Shown here one piece after another: positions 52,519-63,083 of a stretch of DNA of 64,000 nucleotides (its first letter is position 1; each line of letters opens with the position of its first letter). The notes under the pieces were generated by a model. The model was not told the origin of the DNA. It did not search any database and saw only the letters and a list, made by a program, of their open reading frames with translations. This DNA comes from Cacajao melanocephalus (taxonomy: Eukaryota > Chordata > Mammalia > Primates > Pitheciidae), in contig CAUYLG010041475.1 of NCBI GenBank assembly GCA_963573385.1, positions 1-64,000 on the forward strand, read 5' to 3'. Both the position numbers and the translations under genes were made by a program.

Positions 52519-52735
52519 CTTTGTGCTGCTGCCGCGGCCGCCCAGCTCGTGAAAGGGAGGAGGAGGAATGTGGAAGGCGGCGGCGCACGAGCTGACAGGC
52601 GGTTCCTCGGGCGGGCTGCGGCGACGGCCCGTGCGCTCCTCCTTCGCCGAGGTTGCGCGTCCCCTCCTCGCCGTGCCCCGGGCCCGCGCGGGATCGTGCA
52701 TCGTCCCGCCGCGTCCCTGAAGGGAAGGAAGCGAG
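52519..52735 (+). other. FOXO3: FOXO3 exon 1, noncoding, 3' part (5' end unknown)
   Basis: A good splice donor, GAAGCGAG|GTAGGC, places the exon end at 52735 and pairs with the acceptor at 53806-53807. The transcription start is not visible; the start given is the first base after an in-frame TAA (52516-52518). Human FOXO3 also has an untranslated first exon with a short intron before the coding exon, which supports this reading. The exact donor is inferred. Confidence 0.5.
52568..52720 (+). CDS. Upstream ORF (50 codons) in the FOXO3 leader
   Basis: ATG at 52568-52570, context GGAATGT with a purine at -3 but T at +4, opens a 50-codon frame that starts MWKAAAHELTGG and ends PPRP before TGA at 52718-52720, 15 bases before the presumed donor. 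It is not in frame with FOXO3. If it lies in the mature 5' leader it could reduce FOXO3 translation. It may also be a chance ORF in GC-rich DNA, and I know of no protein like it. Confidence 0.35.
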   Translation: MWKAAAHELTGGSSGGLRRRPVRSSFAEVARPLLAVPRARAGSCIVPPRP

Positions 52736-53807
52736 GTAGGCGCCGGAGCCGTGCAGCGGGCAGCCGCCTTCCCGGTGACTCCGGATCTGCTTGCGAGCTG
52801 GGCCGGGCGCTTCCCTTTCCCCTCCCCGAGCCGCGGTTTGCGCGCCCCCCTTCTCGCCCGCTAGTGTTTTTAAAGGACTCGAGGGAAGGGGGAAACTGTC
52901 AAGATGGCAGCAGCGGGAGCAAGGAGGTGATGAACGTGCTGGTCCGGGTTTTCTGGCAGCCCGGGAGACTTGGCGCTTCCCGACCTGTTGGAAGATTTAT
53001 GTTCCGACTCGCTCCCTCCCCCGGATCCTGACTGGGAAGGGGGCGGAGGGGACGACGTCCGCGAGAATGCCAACCATACAAAACCCCGAAGTGGCCGTCC
53101 CCACCGGGCTCGACCCTCTGCGAACACCCACCGGGGTGCTGCTCCCCCTTCTTTCTGTCTTTCCTTTATTTTTTGGAAGTGACAAGGGCCCATCTGCGCC
53201 CAGACCCGCGTTCGTCCTCCGGCCCGCGGGCGAAGAGGGGAGAGGGAGCTGCCCGCGCAGTCCCCGGGCTCGGGCCACTCGGCTGATTGCGGGGTGACGG
53301 GGGGTCGCGGAGGCGGCAGGGCCGGGAAAGGGGAAAAGAACCGAAGACCACACAGACTTGAGCGGCGGCGCCGCGGGAGGCACTAGAGCGAGTCCGAGCG
53401 AAATATAAACAAACGCACGCACGCCCGAGCTCGGTCTCCGACCGCGGCTCGGCTGCGCCAGCACCGGCCGCTGCCCGCTTTAAAGGCGCGGCCGCCCCTC
53501 CCCCGGGTGCCCCTCCCCCTTCTCCCCGCCCCGCAGCCTAGCCCGGGAGGGACCTGCGGCTGGGCGGCGGGGGGAGGGGGCTGCCCCGCGCGAGGCCGTC
53601 GATTCGCTCGCAGCTCCCCCACGGCCTGGCCGGGGGGCGGTGTCTGCTGCGCCAGGTTCGCTGGCCGCACGTCTCCAGGTCCGCCTGTTCCTGGTAGGCG
53701 GGCGCGGCGCGGCTGGGAGGCAGCAGCGGCGGGCGAGGACTCGCCGAGGACGGGGCTCCGGCCCGGGATAACCAACTCTCCTTCTCTCTCCTCTCGTGCT
53801 TCCCCAG
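52736..53807 (+). other. FOXO3: FOXO3 intron 1 (short, GC-rich)
   Basis: 1072 bases from the GTAGGC donor to the acceptor CTTCCCCAG, which is preceded by a pyrimidine tract (CTCTCCTTCTCTCTCCTCTC). It contains a YY1-like AAGATGGC (52902-52909) and an isolated forkhead motif ATAAACAA (53405-53412). The open frames on either strand here are GC-composition effects. Confidence 0.55.
53405..53412 (+). promoter_or_regulatory. Forkhead-binding motif in FOXO3 intron 1
   Basis: ATAAACAA, an AT-rich island in GC-rich surroundings, fits the (A/G)TAAACAA consensus of FOXO-family factors. Autoregulation is an inference. Confidence 0.35.
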
Positions 53808-53929
53808 GAGGCGGCGGCGGCGGCGCCCGGGAGCCGGAGCCTTCGCGGCGCCCACGTTCCTCCCCCGCCACACCCCGCCCCGGCGCGAGAGGAGAGCGCG
53901 AGAGCCCCAGCCGCGGGCGGGCGGCGAAG
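53808..53929 (+). other. FOXO3: FOXO3 exon 2, 5' UTR part
   Basis: From the acceptor to the ATG. It begins with a GGC repeat (GAGGCGGCGGCGGCGGCG) and has no stop in the FOXO3 frame. Confidence 0.6.
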
Positions 53930-54547
53930 ATGGCAGAGGCACCGGCCTCCCCGGTCCCGCTCTCTCCGCTCGAAGTGGAGCTGGACCCGGAGTTCGAGCC
54001 CCAGAGCCGGCCGCGTTCCTGTACGTGGCCCCTGCAAAGGCCGGAGCTCCAAGCGAGCCCTGCTAAGCCCTCGGGGGAGACAGCTGCCGACTCCATGATC
54101 CCCGAGGAGGAGGACGATGAAGACGACGAGGACGGCGGGGGCCGGGCCAGCTCGGCCATGGCGATCGGCGGTGGCGGGAGCGGCACCCTGGGCTCCGGGC
54201 TGCTCCTTGAGGACTCAGCGCGGCTGCTGGCACCGGGAGGGCAAGACCCCGGGTCCGGGCCAGCCCCCGCGGCGGGCACGCTGAGTGGGGGGACGCAGGC
54301 GCCGCTGCAGCCTCAGCAGCCGCTGCCACCGCCGCAGCCGGGGGCGGCTGGGAGCTCCGGGCAGCCGAGGAAATGCTCGTCGCGGCGGAACGCCTGGGGA
54401 AACCTGTCCTACGCGGACCTGATCACCCGCGCCATCGAGAGCTCCCCGGACAAACGGCTCACTCTGTCCCAGATCTACGAGTGGATGGTGCGCTGCGTGC
54501 CCTACTTCAAGGATAAGGGCGACAGCAACAGCTCTGCCGGCTGGAAG
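53930..54547 (+). CDS. FOXO3: FOXO3, first coding exon (residues 1-206)
   Basis: Encodes the N-terminal 206 residues of FOXO3, a forkhead transcription factor acting in the nucleus on stress-resistance, autophagy, cell-cycle and apoptosis genes, and restrained in the cytoplasm by insulin/PI3K-AKT signalling. The start MAEAPASP has a strong context (A at -3, G at +4). Visible sites: Ser7 in the known p38 context; the AKT/14-3-3 motif RPRSCT with Thr32; an acidic [10 protein letters not shown] run (59-68); Gly- and Pro/Gln-rich linkers (70-140); and the first half of the forkhead domain from [14 protein letters not shown] (152-165), with helix 1 and [12 protein letters not shown] (176-187). The exon ends SSAGWK at a phase-0 donor (AAG|GTGCGT), the conserved FOXO intron position. 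The recognition helix, nuclear localisation signal and transactivation region are in exons beyond the window. The intron shows this is FOXO3 and not the FOXO3B retrocopy. Confidence 0.96.
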
Positions 54548-54850
54548 GTGCGTACCCACCCCTGGCTGGCGGCTGGACCCGCCGGGCCTCTTGCGCAGCG
54601 CGAGACGCTCCTTGGATTTGTCGGAGCGCGCCTGCGGGCTCCAGGGCAAGCGGGGTTGGCAGGGGGAGCCTCCGCTGTGAGGTTTTGGGGGTTCTTTTTG
54701 ACCCCCGGAGTAAGGGCACCTGGGAACGGCCTCGGATGGGGGAAAGAGGCTCCCCACAAACCTAGGGCTTGGCCAGGTGAGGAGAAGGGGGCAGGGGACG
54801 CCGGCGAGGGAAGGGCGAACGGACAGGAGTACGTTTGCTGGATTCTCAGG

Positions 54851-57412
54851 ACAGCGTCGAGGAGGTAGGTCCACAGCCACTTTGGAGTAGAGTTTACCTT
54901 GGTGGGGGTCTGTTTCGGGCACTGTGGGTGGAGTGAAGGATGTGGGGGAGTGTTTTGTATGCAGTGTCCGGAGGAGGGGTTGGATGTGTGGTTTTTAGTC
55001 TGTAACAGGAATATATTGTGTCGTCACTAGCTGAGTGAGAACCCTCGGGGTCCAAGTTTCGGCTTGTGGGTGTTAACTCCCACAGGCTTATCGATCCCAT
55101 TAGAAAAGGCAGTGGTTGCAAACCTCTTCCTGGACGGCTTCCTTTTCTTGCCTGCATTGACACCTTTTCTTCTCAGAGATATCACACCAGTAAACCTGCT
55201 CCTGACTAGCTTCTGAAATGCCTGGGGCCTCGAACCGGCTGGCCTGGCCACCTCAATCCAGACTGGCCGCACCCGCGGCTCCCGGAGAGGCCTGGACTCT
55301 GGCACTGTTGGAGGGAAGGGCTTGAGTGTAGGGGACTCGGGCCTGTGCCTCATTCACTCTGACACTTGGGAGGTTTGGGGGCTGGGCTGGGCCGTTAATG
55401 GCTTCTACCTGTAAATGAACCCGAAGAGAGACTCTCTACCGGTCCTTTTCATTCTCTTGGGGCACGGGACACGTGGTAGGGAGAGAGGTGTGGAAAGGCC
55501 TATGATGTAATGACTTCCTGCAGTTGGCTATCCAAAGAGATTTAACTCCTCTGCCCCTGCTGGGCTGCTGATATCCAGCTTCTTTGCTCTTCCTGGGCAC
55601 CTCCCTTGCCCCTTCTCTCAAGATAGTAATGTGTCAGTCAGTACCAGGCCAAAGAGTCCAGTGCAGTTGGAGATACACATCTCTTATCAGTTTCTCCTAT
55701 TTGCAATTTAGCTTAGTTTTTCTTTCTTTTTTCTTTTTTTTTTTTTTTTTCAGTGAAAAAAGTAGTTGCTTCCTCCTTTCCTTCCTTCATTGTCATTGGG
55801 GAGCCCTCTGTCTTCCTGGGTTTCAGGAGGTATAAAAATAAGAACAATTTAATCTTAGTGGATAATTGAATTAAAGCACTGGAGAGGAGGCTGTATGTGA
55901 AAAAGTTAAAGAACTTAATGTAGAGAATGTTTTATTTTGCTTTTCGAAAGCCCTTGCAAAGTTAAATACAGCTTGTATCAGAGAGGCTTTATTTAGGTAG
56001 TTTAAAAGCAAAACGTGTGCTTTGATATTAATCCACAAATCTGTCTCATTTCTTTTAACAAATGCTAACATTATGAGTCTTATATTTGGTCTAATTTTAT
56101 TATAAAAGAATGCCAGTTTTATGATATGAGAGTTCTTTACAGAAAGGATGAAAGTTAGACAATTCCATTTGAAAAGAGCACTAGTGCAGTATCTTTTAAA
56201 ACTGAGTTGCCAAGTGGATGGTGAGATCTCAGTGTATAGTATCAGGAAGGGGGTGAGTGGACAGGATCCGAGAACATGAATTTGCGGGTTTGAAATCGTT
56301 TTTAGATTTCTCACATGAAATGTAGTCTTGAATGTTTGAATTTGGTGTAGAGAATATGTTAGTGAAAAGTTAGCTAACTTTTAACTTAGTTAAAAAGTTA
56401 ATGTAGGAAGGAGTTTTCACCTTTCCTATGATTTTTAAGATCACAAAAATAATTTCACAAATAATACTTGTTGCTATTATATTTATGCTTAAAGATAAGT
56501 TGAGTGAGTTTTGTTTTATGGGGGAAGATTTACATAAGAAAATGGTATTACCAAAAGTAGCCACAAATTGAGATTGGGCTAATTATATTTTCATATCGTG
56601 TGTAGGACTTGGCAATACAGATTTTGGACCTAGTCATAAACTTTATGATTTCATATCATAACCATTTTTTTGTCTCATGGTTTCTTTTACCCTCCTCTGC
56701 TCTCTCATCCCTTTTCAACTGAAATCTTATAAAATGCTGTAAATAGAAATTCTCAAGGCTTAATATGTTTAATACAAGGCACACATTTTATGATTTTTTT
56801 TACCTTAACTTTTTTTTTTTTTTTTTTCCCAATTCCATTTCTGAGTGTCATGTGGCAACTAATCCTTGAAGACTAAAGGGATATAATTTTGTTAGGGTTT
56901 TTATAAGATGACCTTCATCAAAAGATGGAGCCATGCAGGAACTTTCAAATCTTTGATGAGGGAGAAGGCCCTTTGAAATTGGGGCTGGTTTCATATTCTG
57001 ATTATGACTAATAGGCAACCTTTTTTGTGTGTGCTTGTAGTTTAGTGGGAGTGGAACAAGAGGGAAAAGGGAGAGGTCAGGGGCTAATTGTGACCCATTT
57101 CCATGCATCCAAGTTTAGGAGTTGATTCTTGTCATGATTAGTCATTTTGGAAGCATGCATGTGCATTTAAACCACACTACTTTCATTCTGAGTAATGTAT
57201 GAGAATTTTTTAACTTCCAAAATGTCTAGAATTCAGGTTAACATCTCTTAGACATGTGTGCATAAAGGGCACGGTATGCGGAGTCTAGGCCTTAATTTGT
57301 TTTGAGGCTATTCAGGCCACTGCATTATGAGACCTTGTAACCAAAATTATCACCCTAACATCATAAAACGAAAGAATTAGAAAAGAGGGTTTGGAGATTG
57401 GAATCTAAACCA
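54851..57412. other. FOXO3 intron, repeat-poor stretch
   Basis: No Alu, L1 or MIR recognised. T runs lie at 55733-55750 and 56811-56828. A repeat-free interval next to a promoter is where enhancers are often found, but I see no defining motif cluster. Confidence 0.5.
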
Positions 57413-57515
57413 GTGGTTCTCGGCCCTGGTTGCATGTTTGAATTACCTTGGACCTTCTGAAAAGTACAAATACCCAGAGAATTTGATTGAATTTGGCTTG
57501 TGTGCAGCTTAGTAT
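57413..57515 (+). mobile_element. MER5A fragment
   Basis: CCAGTGGTTCTCGGCCCTGG..CATGTTTGAATTACCTTGGA has the MER5A left terminal repeat. Confidence 0.6.
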
Positions 57516-57559
57516 TGATTTTTTTTTTTTTTTTAAGTTTCTTAGGTATTTAAGTATTC

Positions 57560-57715
57560 TAACATATAACCAGGATGAAGTTTTCTGATCTGGTTCAACC
57601 CTCTTATTTTATTGGTGAAGAACCTGATTTTTGGAGAAGTTAATGACTTTCTTAAGATCACACAACTAGTTAGTAGAGAGGTAATTAGTAGCCACAATTC
57701 TAGAGGTTTTTGTTC
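57560..57715 (+). mobile_element. MIR-like fragment
   Basis: TTTTATTGGTGAAGAACCTG..TCTTAAGATCACACAACTAG..TTAGTAGAGAGGTAATTAGT fits the second half of a MIR. Confidence 0.55.
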
Positions 57716-59694
57716 TCCATTTTCTTCTTTAAATTGATCTTTTTTTAAAGGTCATTTTTTAGGTAATGGAGAGTCTTACATAAGTAGAGAGGTTGCTTTC
57801 CTGAAAGGTGTATTTGCCTCTGAGTCTAAAAACATCTTATTATTTCAACATCAAAAGGATGGGCAAATGTAGATGGAGGCTGAGTGAGTGTATCATGTTT
57901 GTATAGCTGTCTGTGCCTGTCAGTAGGATTACTTAGGAACTATGAAGTGATAAAAAAAGGCAGGAAAGATAGCATTTTAACAAAAGAAGGAAGCTCTTGG
58001 TTACTTAAATTTGTCCGATGCATACTGTGTCAGGGAGAAGGATGATGGCTATCTCACAGGTTCCCTTACCTCAGGCATTAAAGTAGAAATGAATAATCAG
58101 ATGTGGTTAAGAGGGGAAAAGGTTACATTTCCTTTAATTCAGATTAAGCTTGTACTGCACCCATGATTGAACAAGTGAGTTCTCTCAGTTCCTCTTGTCT
58201 TGGGGAGACCTCTGAGGATTCCAGGGTTTACCTGGAAGGCCTATCTGTCTGTCACTTATTTCCTTATATGCCGCACACACTTGCTTTTCCCATGGGTCAG
58301 GGCATAATCAAATAAGCCAGACTGAAGTTTCTGTAGTGGTTCTCATAGTTTCACGGATGTGAGGGATACTGTGTTAAGATTGCTGCTGCTGCTGCTCCAG
58401 AGGATAATTCTTCAAGAGTCTGAGTCTTCTTTCATGTAAGAATGTGTACTGTTATGGCTTCTTGCCAAGGTAAAAAGATGGGGACTGACCTGTCACATAA
58501 TGCTTATTTATGTCCTCACTGTTTCTGTTCTTTAGATAAATACATCCAGTTCCTTTTCAACATACTGTATTAGGAAAATGTTATTTTAACTGCAACTCTT
58601 TTAAATTTTTTCTAAATTTCAAAATGACTAAGTCATAATAATTTCATGTTGGCTTATAATTTTGACCTCAGTCACCTTTTCGAGCAACTCGCCAAAAGGC
58701 CAGTTACGGTCGTGTGTGAAGAATCTGTCTGCTTGGCCCATGTTGCCAGAATGTCGTTTTGTAATTTCCTTTGGCAATAGTGTCTTCGTCAGTGATTCTC
58801 AACTAATATACTTCCTCTTTCTACAGCCCCAGTACACTAGAGGGACTGTTTTTCCTCTTTCTCAAAGCTGTGTCATTGACCTCTGAAGTGAAGAAATTAG
58901 CCCTTTTGACTTTGATCTGTGAGTCCCATGTAACAGAGAGACTTTAAAAAAGAAGTTAAGTGTGTGTTTTGATATGTTTATCTCCTTCTTAGAAAATGAA
59001 ATGAAACTACAGCAGACTTATTTTTAGGAGATTTTAGGAGGGTTCTATTTTAAGAAAATGATACCATACAAGAACATCTTGTAGTTAAACTTTTTAGTAC
59101 TCTGTTGTGATTCTTACTTAAAACCTGCAGGTTATTTTTGTTTGGAAAATTAATGAAGTCATTTAATTTGTCTCACTAAGAAGTCTCACTAAGAAGGCAT
59201 TTAATTTGGTCTTGCAAAAGTTTACTATCCATTCAAAGATCTTCATGGAAAATGCAAAGATAAGGCTGTTTAGGTTTGAGCCCATGTGTTTGAGACCAGC
59301 CTGGGCATATAGCAAAACCCTGTTTTAATTTTTTTTTTTAAAGACCGTTTAGGCCTGTACATTCTGGTGGGTTGCCCTACTTACCCATAGCTGGGGCGTC
59401 ACATTCCGGATTCCCAGAGCTAAAGAGAATATGGAATTTGTTTTGTTTGTATACCCACTTATTTTGCCTGTGGGGACAGACTTGATCCTATTCTCAACTC
59501 CTCATTTCTCTCCTTTTCCTGCATCACAAATTGAGGGGGCCTGAAGAGCCACTTCACCTTTTTGGTGCTATAAAAAGAGCTGGGGATCATAAATACAAAG
59601 ATGGGTTGATATCAGTGGGTGTTAGAACTGGTATACAGTAAGTGAATTAAAGAGAAAAACCCTTTTAACCCATTTGCATCACATCCTGTTTCAT
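57716..59694. other. FOXO3 intron, little recognised
   Basis: A short (CTG)n run (58381-58396), a 13-base tandem TCTCACTAAGAAG (59170-59195) and a roughly 45-base Alu-like scrap (GTTTGAGACCAGCCTGGGCA, 59290-59309). No gene recognised. Confidence 0.5.
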
Positions 59695-59850
59695 GTATTC
59701 AACAAATGTTTATCAACGACATGCTGCTTACAGAGCATTCTGTCAGGACCTAGGGATATAGTGGTAGCACAAGGCAGGTAAAGTTCCAGTTTACTCACAG
59801 GAGTTCCTATTTTGATCGAGGAGACAGAGAATAAGTTACAGCATATCTGT
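59695..59850 (+). repeat. Ancient mammalian repeat, 5' part
   Basis: TGTATTCAACAAATGTTTAT..GGACCTAGGGATATAGTGGT..GATCGAGGAGACAGAGAATA matches the start of the unassigned repeat found elsewhere in the window. Confidence 0.5.
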
Positions 59851-59920
59851 GCTTTGTGAACTTGTCATTGCTGCCTATTCCCATCGCATTTTTTTACATC
59901 TGTATTTCTGCTTTCTCTAG

Positions 59921-60169
59921 TACTTCAACTCTGCTAAGAAGTTGCTGGCAAATGGCAGATTTGATGTCGGGCATGGCTTGGAGCTGGCCTTTAACTCTGC
60001 AGATCGTTTTGAGCTTGCTTTGGAGATGCAAAGCCACCGTACCATGGCTCCTGTGGATTGGGTCTATTTGGGAGAAGCTTTGGTTTTCCAGGCTCCACCT
60101 GGATTAGATAGAGCACATTTTTGGCCCTGGACTGATGTGGGCTCCCCAGTTCTGTCTCCCAGGGCCTGA
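59921..60169 (+). other. Open frame after a strong acceptor-like site (possible cryptic exon)
   Basis: A pyrimidine-rich stretch (TTTCTGCTTTCTCTAG) ends in AG at 59919-59920. It is followed by 82 open codons, starting YFNSAKKLLANGRFDVGHG and ending SPVLSPRA before TGA at 60167-60169, with an in-frame ATG codon at 60043. The frame is phase 0 after the AG, compatible with the FOXO3 exon-2 donor. Splicing in would end FOXO3 within the forkhead domain. I recognise no protein family. It could be chance or an old repeat. Confidence 0.25.
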
Positions 60170-60249
60170 TGTAGATCTGGCCTTCCTCTGGAATGGATAT
60201 GGAGCCTTGATGCCACTGACTCATCTGTATTACTTGTTGCCTAAAACTC

Positions 60250-60827
<578 letters not shown>

Positions 60828-60994
60828 TTAGCTTGGTTGTGGGGGTGCATGCCTATTGTCCCAGCTACTTGAAAGGCTGAGGCAGGGAAATCCCTTAATC
60901 CCAGGAGTTTGAGATTGCAGTCAGCATGACTGCACCACTGCACTCCAGCCTGGGTGACAGAGTGAGACCTTCTCTCTTTAAAAAAAAAAAAAAA

Positions 60995-62782
60995 GAGTGT
61001 GTCAGTACCACTGTACTACAGTGTCTGCTGCCTACCATTGTGGTTTCACAGCTGTTCATATGTGTTGTTTGCCTCAAGTTCTGTAAGCTCTTACTTCACT
61101 CGCTGTCTTCTGCTTCTCCTCCCCTCTTCTAGGCTGTAACACACTGGAGTCACTATGGTTCTCTTTTTGTGTTCTCCATCAGCACACTCAACTTACCTTG
61201 CTAAAAGTGCCTTTTCTCTCAACACGACTTACTCTGCCCACCCCATGACTCCTACCTGTTTATTTTGTCATTTTCCTGCGACTCCTGAGTATTTTTAAGC
61301 ACAGTGAAAGAGGCTTGAAATTAGGGAATGTATCTGCCAGACAAGTGAGTGTTTCTAATATTTGGAGCTGCTTTTTGGATTATATAATCAGCCCATACGG
61401 ATAGCCTTAGTTTTGGGGCTGTGACTCTGAAAGGGGCTGATGTGGCTCAGGAATGACCTTGTGTGGCCCAGGAATGAGCTGGTGTCATGGGTGAAGTCTT
61501 TTGGGTATTTGCAGCTCTGAAGGTGGCATCAGCCTTAGATCTCCTAGCATCGATGTTGATGTGATGTGGAGTAAATGTGAGATGATGCTGTGCTATCTGG
61601 GGTTTCTTGCAGTGCCTTGTTGCCCAATGCATAAGTTGCTGAAAACTCTGTAAGTGTCCATCACTACTTACTACAGAAACTGAAGGAAGAGTGATCTTGG
61701 GATGACCTTGTATTAAGAGAAAAATGAAACCAAATTTGCCCTCTATATGTATATCCCACCATATGGAACATCAACACGCGCTGTCCAGAAAGTCATCATA
61801 GAATTGTTTTGCCTAACGTTTATTTTACCTGCTTTTAGGAAAAAAGCTGTTATGTAAAACCTTAGTTGTTTGTGATGTTCTTCATTTTGGGGCAGAAGTC
61901 CCAAATGTACTTCAAGTTTTCTGTCCATAGATTGGGAAATAGAAGTCACGTATGAAAGGAAAGGAGATAGCAGGCAGTCTTTGAGATGAGCTATTTCAGG
62001 ACCAGTGTGCAGCTCTTCCAAATTCTGAATAGGTGGTTAGGCTAGTGATTATGATAGAAGACCCCAGTTCTGACTGCATCATTGCCCAGACAGACCCAGT
62101 ATCTTTCACCATTTTATTCTTGACCAAATGACATTCATTTCCCAGTATCTCAGTCTCCCCTAAAGGAAAAAGAACTACAGTAGCAGGCATCCATAGAGTG
62201 CTGTGATGTATCACTCTTGGTAAAATGGAAACGTATGATTGGAGTGTGTTTCAAGCCAGGCGTTTCTACAGTTCGCTTGTTCTGCTTTTCACTCCTGATT
62301 TTTTGAGGTTTTAATCTTGAGACATTTTCTCTTCAGTGCCTCAGTTATTACTATGGAATAACATAGTAAGTGAAGAGGACTAACTTCTCTGCTGGGCTGT
62401 GGTTCTTCTAGTAAGTCTGCTACTCCTGGGTCATTGCCTGGGGTGAGGAAACCAGGTTATCTTCTGGAGGCTCGTCACACCTTGGTGTCCAGATGTGCCC
62501 TAGGACTGCAGTGGAGAGGTGAGCACAGAGTAAGGAAAACATGTGGCACATGTGTAGGAAGCAGGGCTAGAGCAGGAAGTAAACTCTCCCCCAAACAGAC
62601 AGACAGCATACATTAGCTTCATTCTGGAGTGAACCTGTAGTAAATCCAAGAGAGATGTGTTGGGCAGTTTTCAGTGTATGTTAGGGTATTCCTTTGAAGA
62701 CCATTAGGGGGTGGGGGGCAGGTAGAAGAATCCACATCATATTTTTCGTTGTGTATTTTTATTTTAAATTTTTAAATTTTTT
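60995..62782. other. FOXO3 intron, no feature seen
   Basis: No gene or clear repeat recognised. A near-tandem TGATGTGGCTCAGGAATGA / TTGTGTGGCCCAGGAATGA pair lies at about 61438-61476. Confidence 0.5.
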
Positions 62783-63083
62783 ATTTGAGACAAGGCCTCG
62801 CTCTATCACCCAGGGTGGAGTGCAGTGGCACAATCATAGCTCTCTACAGCTTCAGACTCCTGACTCACTCTGTAGAGAGCTATGATCCTCCTGCCTCAGC
62901 CACCCCAGTAGCTGGGAGTACTAATGAGCACCACCACATCCAGCTAATTTTATGATTTTTTTGTAGAGATATAAGGTCTCACTTTGTTGCCCAGGCTGAT
63001 CTCAAACTCCTGGGCTCAAGTGGTCCTCCTGCTTTGGCCTCCCAAATTGCTGGGATTACAAATGTAAGCCACTACACCCAGCC
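62783..63083 (-). mobile_element. Alu (AluJ-like) carrying an internal fold-back
   Basis: Reverse Alu from GAGACAAGGCCTCGCTCTAT to ..GCCACTACACCCAGCC. Between the normal Alu phrases it holds a non-Alu palindromic piece: arms 62833-62849 and 62870-62886 are perfect 17-base reverse complements with a 20-base loop. Confidence 0.9.

Larger units (their letters stand above)
52020..54850 (+). promoter_or_regulatory. FOXO3: FOXO3 promoter, leader and first-coding-exon CpG island (block B)
   Basis: Very high GC and CpG density over about 2.8 kb, covering the presumed transcription start, noncoding exon, first intron and the first coding exon. No strong TATA box is seen; CTATAAC at about 52513 is weak. 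A CCCG run lies at 52463-52481. Dispersed initiation is expected from such an island. Confidence 0.8.

Noticed and set aside
52018..53464. Many overlapping frames of 100-168 codons around the FOXO3 leader and intron 1
   Set aside because: Same composition effect. Only the ATG uORF at 52568 and the frame continuous with FOXO3 were kept.
53383..54279. A 298-codon open frame antisense to the FOXO3 first coding exon
   Set aside because: GC-rich DNA has few stop codons; the product is low-complexity Pro/Ser/Arg, and the plus strand is clearly the coding one.
53930..54547. Possibility that this is the FOXO3B retrocopy
   Set aside because: The coding exon ends in a proper donor and runs into non-coding intron, and the upstream gene is AFG1L, as at the FOXO3 locus.
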